Assembly: GCA_040752275.1 (NCBI GenBank)
Contig: JBFMFH010000095.1
Coordinates: 1-6,007, forward strand
Origin: JBFMFH01 sp040752275
GTDB taxonomy: Bacteria > Acidobacteriota > Vicinamibacteria > Vicinamibacterales > JAKQTR01
Direction of reading: 5' to 3'
DNA: 6,007 nt
Made by a program: the position numbers and the translations under genes
The notes under the pieces: generated by a model
What the model was told of the DNA's origin: nothing
Seen by the model: only the letters and a program-made list of their open reading frames with translations
Databases searched by the model: none
Part shown: positions 1 through 5,517 of the stretch, piece after piece
How the letters are laid out: each line of letters opens with the position of its first letter
How positions within the stretch are numbered: the first letter of the stretch is position 1

Positions 1-1
1 C

Positions 2-433
2 ATCCTCATGGATCACTTCGTCAAGCGGTACTTCCGCCAGCGGGGGGAGGAGAGCCGGCAGGTGGCGCCTGCGGTCATGCAGGCGTTCATGCGATACCCG
101 TGGCCGGGGAACGTCCGTGAGCTCGAGAACGCGTGCGAGCGCATCGCGCAGACCTGCACGTGCGACACGGTTCGCATCGGCTGTGTTCCCGTCAGCGTCC
201 TGTTCCACAAGTACGCGGAGGACCACGAGCCCATCGTCGAGACGCACGCGCCGCCCTCGGCGATTTCGCTCGACGACCGCCTCCGTGAAGTCGAATCGAA
301 CCTCATCAGCTGGGCGCTCAAGGTCAGCAGCGGGAACAAGAGCCGGGCCGCTGAGCTTCTCAACATCAAGCGATCGACGCTCGGCGACCGCATCAAGAAG
401 CTCGGGTTGGCTCATCTCGAGGCCGTCGACTGA
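2..433 (+). CDS. Sigma-54-dependent transcriptional activator, C-terminal part (left end cut off)
   Basis: This is the end of an NtrC-type enhancer-binding protein, which uses ATP hydrolysis to open sigma-54 RNA polymerase promoters. The frame is open to the window edge, so the start, any receiver domain and most of the AAA+ domain lie outside. Visible parts, counting from the Met at 8: the end of the AAA+ domain with the sensor-II motif YPWPGNVRELEN (residues 30-41, conserved Arg in GNVREL), a variable linker (about 50-90), and a Fis-type helix-turn-helix (about 92-135), where GNKSRAAELLNIKRSTLGDRIKKLG matches the usual pattern in pieces such as SRAAELL and STLGDRIKKLG. It ends 134 nt before the next gene. 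The ATG at 8 is internal, not the real start. The signal it senses and its targets cannot be read from this fragment. The family call is secure. Confidence 0.92.
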   Translation: MLMDHFVKRYFRQRGEESRQVAPAVMQAFMRYPWPGNVRELENACERIAQTCTCDTVRIGCVPVSVLFHKYAEDHEPIVETHAPPSAISLDDRLREVESNLISWALKVSSGNKSRAAELLNIKRSTLGDRIKKLGLAHLEAVD

Positions 434-434
434 C

Positions 435-464
435 GCACTCTCGGCACACGGCCATCCCGAGTGC
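435..464 (+). terminator. Stem-loop just after the activator stop codon
   Basis: GCACTC-t-CGG (435-444) can pair with CCGAGTGC (457-464) around a 12-nt loop. This gives nine pairs' worth of stem less one bulged T, beginning 2 nt after the TGA. There is no T-tract after it, so a classical intrinsic terminator is not shown. The position makes transcription termination or 3' end protection the likeliest role. Confidence 0.3.
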
Positions 465-567
465 CGGAATCGCGGTGCCCGGAGTCCCGCCCTGACGCAG
501 TTTCGGGAAGAAACGGCGACAAACAGGACCTCGCAGCCTGGCACCGAGGTTGCTGTCTTACCTGCCG

Positions 568-1017
568 ATGTCGCTCGTCGACCTCGCTCGAACCGGCGGA
601 CCGGCCCCAATCCAGTTCCGGGTCCTCGGTCCCGAGAGCCGTGGACCGTCGTTCGCTGACCTCCGGCGCCTCTTTCCCGGACAGCGGCTTACCGGCGCCC
701 GCCGGGTACGCGTGTCGAAGGGCGGGCGCATTCTGGCCGTGTGCGGCACCTGCGTGGTCGGCCTTGCGGCATACGAGCAGTCCGACAACGAGATCCGCGT
801 CTTCGAGCTTGGGGTCGACCCCCAGTCCGCCTGCGGCACCGACCAGATTGCCGGCGGCCTGCTGGATGCGCTGGAACTGGCGTGCATGGCAGCCGGCGCC
901 CGGCGCCTCCTGCTGCTCCCGCGGGCCCGCGTCGCCGGGGACCTGCTTCGCCGTCGCGGCTACATGGCCGTGGCGGCTGGTGCGGCCGGCGGGTGGTCCG
1001 AAAAGGTCTTTGTCTGA
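568..1017 (+). CDS. Small GNAT-like (N-acetyltransferase fold) protein
   Basis: A 149-residue product. Its second half has the look of the GNAT core: a strand IRVFELGVDP (residues 76-85), a helix after it (about 94-109), a strand ARRLLLLP (111-118) and the usual tail LLRRRGYMAV (126-135). GNAT proteins move an acetyl group from acetyl-CoA to an amine. Here the acetyl-CoA loop, normally R/Q-x-x-G-x-G/A, reads QSACGTDQIAGG, which is longer and lacks a clean match, so activity is uncertain. The ATG at 568 was chosen because no good ribosome site precedes it or the in-frame TTG at 550; the TTG start would add six residues. The first 70 residues are not recognised. The stop lies 3 nt from the stop of the convergent radical SAM gene. 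High G/C at third codon positions supports coding. The fold call is moderate and the substrate unknown. Confidence 0.62.
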   Translation: MSLVDLARTGGPAPIQFRVLGPESRGPSFADLRRLFPGQRLTGARRVRVSKGGRILAVCGTCVVGLAAYEQSDNEIRVFELGVDPQSACGTDQIAGGLLDALELACMAAGARRLLLLPRARVAGDLLRRRGYMAVAAGAAGGWSEKVFV

Positions 1018-1043
1018 CGTTCAGGACCGGGCGGGGCCGCCCG
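1014..1043. terminator. Palindromes at the convergent gene ends
   Basis: CTGA-cgt-TCAG (1014-1024) pairs across both stop codons. Just inside the minus-strand gene, CGGGCGG (1028-1034) can pair with CCGCCCG (1037-1043). The pair could act as a bidirectional terminator between convergent genes. Neither has a T-tract, and the second lies within coding sequence, so this is only a candidate. Confidence 0.25.
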
Positions 1044-1998
1044 TCCGCCCCTGTCCGAATGCCGTACAGGGGATGCCCGCCTGGCGCACACGCTGCGCGA
1101 TCTCCTGGAGCCGCGCCGCCGAAACCGGCTGAAGGTAGGGCCAGGCCGGCGCCCGATCAATCGTGTAGATGTGAACCTCGCGGGGCTTGATGCGCTGGAG
1201 CGCCGTCACCCAGCGGATGACGGCCATCTCGGTGGTGTTGTCGACCCGCCCCGTGCGATCCCGCACGAACATGGCTTGGACAGTGAGGTCAGGGAGCGCC
1301 TGGAGTCCAGCCATGATCTGCTCGAACGGCACCTGCGCGCCATTGACGCTCCGGAGCATGGCCGCGTCTCCCGCGTCCAGCTTCATGTACCGCTCGTCCA
1401 GGCGGCGAATCGTCTCGAGGATCTCCGAGCGGTCGAGCGTGCTGGCGTTCGACAGGATGGCCAGCGGAACCCGGGAGGCGTGTGCGTTGCGAACGGCGAT
1501 GAGCTCCCGCACGACCTCCGGGAAGCGCGGATGGAGCGTCGGTTCGCCGTGACCGGCCAGCGTGAGGCGATCGATGGACTCGCCCCGCCCGGCGAGCACC
1601 TTCAGCGCCCGGCTGACGGCGCGGGCGACAGCGGCGGGTCCAGGCCAGCGCTCGAGTTCGATCAGTTCCGGATGGCGAAGCGTCCCGGACCATCCGTACT
1701 GACAGTACGTGCAGTTGAAGGAGCAGAGCTTGATGTTGGCCGGCGTCAGATTGATGCCGAGCGACCGTCCGAGCCGCCGCGAACGCACGGGGCCGTAGAC
1801 GATCCCGCCGTGCAGGGGCAGCAGCGGAGAAGCCGGGGACGACTTCCGACCCGCGGCTGTCTGGGTACCGCGGCCGGGGGCCAATGTCCGAAGGGGTGGC
1901 ATATCCCGCAGCTTCGAAGACGGCGAGTCCGCGGACCGTTCGCGGTTCGGCTTCCTCAACGGGTCCTCCGACAGGTAGGCATCCGACGCTGGATTCAC
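1021..1998 (-). CDS. Radical SAM protein, COG0731 type
   Basis: A 325-residue radical SAM enzyme. These proteins use a [4Fe-4S] cluster to split S-adenosylmethionine into a radical. The cluster motif is CX3CX2C (Cys92, Cys96, Cys99 in LCSFNCTYCQYG). The glycine-rich SAM motif is GHGEPTLHP (149-157). The family signature IVYGPVRSRRLGRSLGINL (66-84) precedes the cysteines, as in bacterial proteins grouped with the TYW1-like COG0731. TYW1 itself makes wybutosine in archaeal and eukaryotic tRNA; the role of the bacterial relatives is not settled, so none is assigned. Start: the GTG at 1998 is the longest choice. The extra N-terminal codons keep the strong G/C third-position bias, which supports them, but neither it nor the ATG at 1902 (293 residues) has a good ribosome site. 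Family members usually begin close to the IVYGPV motif, so about 30-60 N-terminal residues are an extension of low complexity. It is the last of three minus-strand genes. Confidence 0.9.
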   Translation of the reverse strand: MNPASDAYLSEDPLRKPNRERSADSPSSKLRDMPPLRTLAPGRGTQTAAGRKSSPASPLLPLHGGIVYGPVRSRRLGRSLGINLTPANIKLCSFNCTYCQYGWSGTLRHPELIELERWPGPAAVARAVSRALKVLAGRGESIDRLTLAGHGEPTLHPRFPEVVRELIAVRNAHASRVPLAILSNASTLDRSEILETIRRLDERYMKLDAGDAAMLRSVNGAQVPFEQIMAGLQALPDLTVQAMFVRDRTGRVDNTTEMAVIRWVTALQRIKPREVHIYTIDRAPAWPYLQPVSAARLQEIAQRVRQAGIPCTAFGQGRTGGPARS

Positions 1999-2058
1999 CG
2001 GCAGAATCGCGCGGGCCCCGCAGAGTTCAGGCAGGACTCACAGTCTGGGTGTATCCCC

Positions 2059-2067
2059 ATTATGACA
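2059..2067 (-). promoter_or_regulatory. Candidate extended -10 element for the COG0731 gene
   Basis: Read on the minus strand this is TGTCATAAT, an extended -10 (TGn plus CATAAT, one mismatch to TATAAT), in an AT-poor background. It would start RNA about 53 nt upstream of the GTG at 1998. The -35 region is poor (TTCCTC at 18-nt spacing), which the TGn extension could offset. It suggests the radical SAM gene can be transcribed separately from the lipoprotein gene. Confidence 0.35.
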
Positions 2068-2151
2068 CGAGGGCCCGAGCCGGAGGAACACACCCGCGAC
2101 GTGACAGGGTGCAGCCGACTTGCGGCCACGCACGGGTGGCCGAACGAGGTC

Positions 2152-2604
2152 CTACCGTGTGCCATCCGGGGCGCCCAGCGGGAACAGCGACGTTGCCGAG
2201 ACCTCCGCCCCGCCCTGGGCAGCAGGGTCGGCATCCCGGGACGCGCGTGACGCGTGCGCGAGCAGATGCGAGCCGGTCGGCGTGTCGACGGCGAAATTCC
2301 GCGAGTAGACGGCGGTGGCCGCCAAGGTCCACTCACCGGTCCCGTGATCGACGACATACGCGATGGCGTTGCGAGGGAGGACCGTATGACGTTGCAGGTA
2401 CTCCCCCAGGCATTCGATGTCGTCGAAAAAGGCAGCCGGCTCTCCCGGTACCAGCAGCTGCGCGGCCACGCGCGTGTTGGTGATCGGTCTCTGGCACTGC
2501 GCGCAGCGACTGGAGCCGGTGACCAGCGTGGCGGGTTCGAGGACGCCCGAGCACCCAGACGTCAGCGCCAGAAGGACCACGCAAACGAGGAAGCATCGGT
2601 ACAT
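2152..2604 (-). CDS. NosL-like lipoprotein without methionine ligands
   Basis: A 150-residue exported lipoprotein. The N-terminus MYRC with hydrophobic FLVCVVLLAL and then TSGC gives a lipoprotein signal peptide, Cys18 being the lipidated residue; Thr at -3 is less usual than Leu. The mature part follows the NosL pattern: CAQC (34-37), AAQLLVPG (47-54), FFDDIECLGEYL (59-70), YVVDHGTGEW (83-92), and TPTGSHLLA (108-116). NosL is a copper chaperone for nitrous oxide reductase; relatives occur outside denitrification. Family members usually read CxxCGM and TPMG, but here these are CAQCQR and TPTG, and no Met occurs after the start. Copper binding through Met is therefore unlikely; Cys34, Cys37 and Cys65 remain. 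Residues from 118 form a polar tail. Start: the ATG at 2604 has GGGGGA 4 nt upstream and places the signal peptide at the N-terminus. No nosZ or other nos gene is in the window. Confidence 0.75.
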   Translation of the reverse strand: MYRCFLVCVVLLALTSGCSGVLEPATLVTGSSRCAQCQRPITNTRVAAQLLVPGEPAAFFDDIECLGEYLQRHTVLPRNAIAYVVDHGTGEWTLAATAVYSRNFAVDTPTGSHLLAHASRASRDADPAAQGGAEVSATSLFPLGAPDGTR

Positions 2605-2754
2605 GGTGTCCCCCGGGAAACCAGTCTCCGCCGTCACGCCCGATATGCCTGCCCGGACGATCGTGGCCGGCCCTCTGCCGGGCAGAATGGCCCGCAACTC
2701 TGCCTCAGGGGCGACGCCTGAGGCCTGTATCATAATCGCACGTGCCCGCTCGCG
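2605..2754 (-). promoter_or_regulatory. Leader region of the lipoprotein gene with promoter-like box and two hairpins
   Basis: A 150-nt gap between the regulator stop and the lipoprotein ATG. On the minus strand TATGAT (2729-2734) matches a -10 box in five of six positions; no good -35 is seen. RNA would start near 2722, inside a perfect inverted repeat (2702-2724). A second hairpin follows: TCTGC (2674-2678) with GCAGA (2682-2686), flanked by GGCC (2669-2672) pairing with GGCC (2689-2692). The Shine-Dalgarno sequence GGGGGA lies at 2609-2614. The box and hairpins suggest an own promoter with a controlled leader. Confidence 0.35.
2702..2724. repeat. Perfect 8-bp inverted repeat (operator or hairpin)
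   Basis: GCCTCAGG (2702-2709) and CCTGAGGC (2717-2724) are exact reverse complements separated by 7 nt. The repeat lies 31 nt after the Crp/Fnr stop codon and overlaps the expected RNA start of the downstream lipoprotein gene. It could be an operator, a 5' stem-loop, or a terminator of the regulator gene without a T-tract. Confidence 0.5.
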
Positions 2755-3453
2755 CTACTCCTGTGCCAGATCCTCGAGCGCGCCGCGATCGGCGATGATG
2801 AACCCGTCCCGTTCGGTGCGGACCACCCCCTGCTTGGCCCACCGGCTCATGATGCGGATGGCGGTCTCGACGGTGGTGCCGGTCAGGTCGGCTATCTCCT
2901 GGCGTGAGAGATGGACCGGAACGAACACGCCGTGTCCCTCCGGCCGGCCCTGGTCGTGGGCGAGCTTGAGGAACAGGCGGGCGAGGCGGGGCTCCATCCG
3001 TCCGCCGGTCAGCTCCGCGACACGATTGGTCAGCTCGACCAGGCGCAACGTCAACCCCGCCAGGAGTCCTCGCACGAGCGTGGGATACGACTCCAGCAAT
3101 GCGAAGAACTCCCGCCGTGGCACGAGGAGGCACGTCGTCTCCTCCAGGGCGACGGCCGAGGCGGGATAGGGCCGCCCCTCGTAGACGGCGACCGCGCCCA
3201 GCGGATCGCCGGCTCCGAAAATCTCCAGGATGACGTCCTTTCCGGCGGACGTGGTCTTGAGCACCTTGACGCGGCCGCTGATCACCGAATACAGGTAGTC
3301 GGGTTCGTGGCCCTCCGAGAAGATGCAGTCGTTGCGCGAGAACACCTCCAGCCTCGCCGCCGCGGCGAGCCGCGCACGATCGTCGGGACCGATCTTGCTG
3401 AAGATCGGCGATGAAGCGAGCAGGTGTTCGATGGATGACGGCACTGCCGGCAT
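2755..3453 (-). CDS. Crp/Fnr-family transcriptional regulator
   Basis: A 232-residue regulator, the normal length for this family. It has a cyclic-nucleotide-type beta-barrel (about 15-120, with FSEGHEPDYLYSVISGRVKVL at 45-65), a dimer helix (about 123-152) and a winged helix-turn-helix (about 155-232). The recognition helix TTVETAIRIMSR carries Glu196 and Arg200, matching two of the base-contacting residues of Fnr; the Ser between them in Fnr is Ile199 here. The phosphate-binding cassette reads PLGAVAVYEGRPYPASA, lacking the GE and R-S residues that hold cAMP in Crp, and there is no N-terminal cysteine set as in Fnr (only Cys43 and Cys108). The signal is therefore unknown, and heme or a nitrogen-oxide ligand is possible but not shown. 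Start: the ATG at 3453 puts the barrel at the usual distance; an upstream in-frame ATG at 3558 would run into the divergent promoter region. No clear ribosome site. It likely controls its neighbours. Confidence 0.92.
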   Translation of the reverse strand: MPAVPSSIEHLLASSPIFSKIGPDDRARLAAAARLEVFSRNDCIFSEGHEPDYLYSVISGRVKVLKTTSAGKDVILEIFGAGDPLGAVAVYEGRPYPASAVALEETTCLLVPRREFFALLESYPTLVRGLLAGLTLRLVELTNRVAELTGGRMEPRLARLFLKLAHDQGRPEGHGVFVPVHLSRQEIADLTGTTVETAIRIMSRWAKQGVVRTERDGFIIADRGALEDLAQE

Positions 3454-3583
3454 GATACCCGTTTTCGACCTGATCGCGGTGCCCGCCGGACGTGGCCGCC
3501 GGCGGACGCCTGTCACCTCGCTGGGTGTCGCGCACGACGGCGGACTCGGCGTCGCCACGCCGATCGGTCATAATACGCGTCAT
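3454..3583. promoter_or_regulatory. Divergent promoter region between the regulator and radical SAM genes
   Basis: This 130-nt gap must hold the promoters of both genes. On the plus strand CATAAT (3569-3574) is one mismatch from the -10 consensus and ends 9 nt before the ATG at 3584, so RNA would begin at or very near the start codon. No matching -35 is present. A small palindrome CCGATCGG (3560-3567) touches this box and could bind a regulator. I see no full Fnr box (TTGAT-N4-ATCAA) or Crp box. Confidence 0.4.
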
Positions 3584-4861
3584 ATGCCACTCAACGCCTG
3601 CGAGCTCGAGATCGACTTGTTTTGCAGGGGCATGCGCGTGCCCGAGGACCTTTCGCTGGAGGGGGCGAGGGGCATCTCCCGCACTCGCGCCGGCCTCGGC
3701 TCGGGCCTCGAGTTGATCATCCCAACCTCGTCGTGGCTCAAGCCGGAGATCTGGGTCAACGTGCCGGTCGTCGAGTCGTTCGCCGCAACATCGCCCTACG
3801 TGCTGGAGGGCAGCCCCTCGGCGGGCTATCGCGTCCTCGACGCACGGACGAGCGAGAGCTACGCGGTCCGCATCCCACGCGAGCCCGCCTGGTACCGCCG
3901 GGAGACCTCCCGTGCCATTCCGATGAGCCACATCGGCGTGCTGCAGGGCACGTATCTCGGCATCTACGTCAACCTCGTGTGCACGTTCTGGAACTACGCG
4001 CCGGCGATCAACTGCCGGTTTTGCACGACGGGGCAGAACGTCGGGGAGAATGAGGCCGCCGACAAGGAGGTTGCCGACGTGGTCGAGACGTGCCGCGCGG
4101 CGCGGGACGAGTCGGGTGTCACCTTCGTCCACCTCAACGGCGGGTTTCAGGGGACCAGGGGCATTGAGTTCACCGAACCGTACATCCGCGCGATCAAGGA
4201 CGAGGTCGGGATGCTGGTGGGCGTGCAGCTGGCGCCGGAGCGCGACTTCGCCAAGTACGACCGTCTCATCGACCTTGGCGTGGACCACCTGTCGTTCTGC
4301 GTGGAGTTCTGGAATCCGGAGTGGTTCGCGCGCGTGTGTCCCGGCAAAGAGAAGATGCTGGGCCAGCAACTGTTCTTCGATGCCATGGCGTACTGTGCCA
4401 GGCGGATGCCTCGCGGGGCGGTGTCTGGCGAGATCATTGCCGGACTCGAGCCGCTCGACGATACCCGCGAGGCCATCGATTTCATCGCCGGGATCGGAGC
4501 GTTTCCCACGGTCTGCATCTTCCGGCCGACGATTGGCGCGGACATGCAGGACTGGCCCTCGCCCTCCTACGAGGACATGCGGCCCATCATGGCGCACCTG
4601 TACGATGCGTGCCGGCGCAACTGGATTCCCATCGGAGCCGCTCCGAACATCGAGGTCAGTCTCGTCGTGAACCCGGACGATGCGGCCTTGCTCGCGCCGC
4701 GGACCCCGGGCTTCTACACCTTCGAGGCGTACCGACGGATGGCCCGTGTGGTGGCGGCCCCGTTGTTCACCTGGCGCCGGCGGCCCCGACGAAAACCCGG
4801 CGCGGCAGGCCGACCCCGGGCGTCGCCGCCGCCGTCGGGTTCAGCCGCAGCTGTGAGATAG
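3584..4861 (+). CDS. Radical SAM protein with expanded CX10CX2C motif (MSMEG_0568-like)
   Basis: A 425-residue radical SAM enzyme. The N-terminal part (1-125) has GMRVPED, VNVPVVESF and SPYVLEG. The cluster cysteines are Cys133, Cys144 and Cys147 (CX10CX2C) instead of the usual CX3CX2C; INCRFCTTGQ follows the normal pattern around the last two. LNGGFQGT (184-191) fits the glycine-rich SAM motif, followed by VGVQLAPE (212-219), LGVDHLSF and PGKEKMLG; the barrel runs to about 355. There is no extra C-terminal cysteine cluster of SPASM type. The overall pattern recalls, from memory, the MSMEG_0568 family of the Nit1 nitrilase cluster, but no nitrilase or other member of that cluster is next to it. 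The tail (396-425) is basic and Pro/Ala-rich. Start: the ATG at 3584 matches the family's N-terminus; no ribosome site precedes it, which fits a leaderless message. The substrate is unknown. Confidence 0.9.
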   Translation: MPLNACELEIDLFCRGMRVPEDLSLEGARGISRTRAGLGSGLELIIPTSSWLKPEIWVNVPVVESFAATSPYVLEGSPSAGYRVLDARTSESYAVRIPREPAWYRRETSRAIPMSHIGVLQGTYLGIYVNLVCTFWNYAPAINCRFCTTGQNVGENEAADKEVADVVETCRAARDESGVTFVHLNGGFQGTRGIEFTEPYIRAIKDEVGMLVGVQLAPERDFAKYDRLIDLGVDHLSFCVEFWNPEWFARVCPGKEKMLGQQLFFDAMAYCARRMPRGAVSGEIIAGLEPLDDTREAIDFIAGIGAFPTVCIFRPTIGADMQDWPSPSYEDMRPIMAHLYDACRRNWIPIGAAPNIEVSLVVNPDDAALLAPRTPGFYTFEAYRRMARVVAAPLFTWRRRPRRKPGAAGRPRASPPPSGSAAAVR

Positions 4862-4862
4862 T

Positions 4863-4877
4863 CCCGGGAAGTCCGGG
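4863..4877 (+). terminator. Short hairpin after the radical SAM gene
   Basis: CCCGG (4863-4867) and CCGGG (4873-4877) pair around a 5-nt loop, starting 2 nt after the stop codon and followed by a pyrimidine-rich stretch. At five pairs this is a weak terminator, perhaps partial, leaving the downstream small gene on the same transcript. Confidence 0.2.
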
Positions 4878-4946
4878 CGATCCTCCGTTCCTTCTCCAAC
4901 TGGCATCGGGCTTGCGTGAGAGCGGCGGCAGGTGACGGAGATCTGC

Positions 4947-5192
4947 ATGATCGATCGCGAGAAGGTGCTCGTCGTCCTCCGAAAGCGGTTCCCCGGGTCG
5001 AGTCCCGAACAGATCGCGGCGGCAGCCAACGCCATCGTCGGCCTCGAGGACGAGTGGATGGACGTGACCGATCGCGAGCCCCAGATGGGGTACCACTTCT
5101 CGGTTCAGTGCGGGGAGATTTGCTTCCTCGCCGACCAGGTTCAGCAAGGCGCTCAGTTCAGGCTGCTGATGCGGCGCGCGCCCAGCCCGTGA
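4947..5192 (+). CDS. Hypothetical 81-residue protein
   Basis: I do not recognise this family. The product is small, soluble and acidic in its first half, with no signal peptide or membrane segment. Residues 1-35 (REKVLVVLRKRFPG, then SPEQIAAAANAIVGL) look like two helices around a turn; the second half has FSVQCGEICFLADQV with two cysteines four apart. The ATG at 4947 has GGAG at 4937-4940, six bases upstream, which is the best ribosome site on this side of the window; an in-frame GTG at 4932 would add five residues. Strong G/C bias at third codon positions supports coding. It lies 85 nt after the radical SAM gene in the same direction, so co-transcription and a partner role for that enzyme are plausible but unproven. 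Confidence 0.72.
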   Translation: MIDREKVLVVLRKRFPGSSPEQIAAAANAIVGLEDEWMDVTDREPQMGYHFSVQCGEICFLADQVQQGAQFRLLMRRAPSP

Positions 5193-5517
5193 CGGGATCC
5201 TGCGATGACGAAAACCCGGCACGGATCGCAGGGCAGGCGGGGTACATTGACGGCAGGGCGCCAGCCGGCGCACGCGTGGTCAGGAATCCGGCCAGAATCG
5301 CTGCGGTACTTCGTTTGCATTGACGTCAGACGCATGGGCCAGTTGCTCGCCACGTCTGGCCTGTGGTGTAGGTGGATGAGTCCGTGAACGCAACCATCTT
5401 GCCGCTCGGGAGGCTCGCGCAGAGGAATCCTCTTCAACCCACCGCGGTCGGTCAGCCCATGAAACGGCCGGCCGTGTCGATCCTCAATACTCGGTCCTAC
5501 CTGACCTTTTATCTACA
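5193..5517. other. Intergenic stretch with short repeats, no convincing gene
   Basis: No reading frame here is convincing on either strand. Seen: a direct repeat CATTGACGnCAG at 5245-5256 and 5318-5329; a hairpin pairing GTCAGACG (5325-5332) with CGTCTGGC (5353-5360, one G-T pair); a 13-nt palindrome AGAGGA-A-TCCTCT (5421-5433); and a weak four-pair hairpin GGTC/GACC (5493-5506) followed by TTTT (5507-5510). That last hairpin is the only one in the window with a T-tract. A possible 61-residue frame from a GTG at 5372 to 5557 has weaker third-position bias and no good ribosome site. Confidence 0.5.

Noticed and set aside
461..1132. Overlapping plus-strand frames across the GNAT-like gene
   Set aside because: The Arg/Ser/Ala-rich products have no recognisable motifs, and the frame at 568 has the GNAT pattern.
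1171..2250. Long plus-strand frame (359 codons) opposite the COG0731 gene
   Set aside because: It is antisense to a gene with clear radical SAM motifs; the product is Arg/Gly/Pro-rich with no domain pattern. GC-rich DNA leaves such frames open.
2605..2733. Longer start (ATG at 2733) for the NosL-like protein
   Set aside because: It would bury the lipoprotein signal peptide 43 residues inside the chain; the ATG at 2604 has a good ribosome site.
3323..3583. N-terminal extension of the plus-strand radical SAM gene, including an ATG at 3452
   Set aside because: It would overlap the regulator gene and its start codon, has no ribosome site, and the family's N-terminus matches the ATG at 3584.
2705..4597. 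630-codon minus-strand frame across the radical SAM and regulator genes
   Set aside because: It lies antisense to the CX10CX2C enzyme and out of frame with the regulator; its His/Arg/Asp-rich composition is typical of the complement of a real gene.
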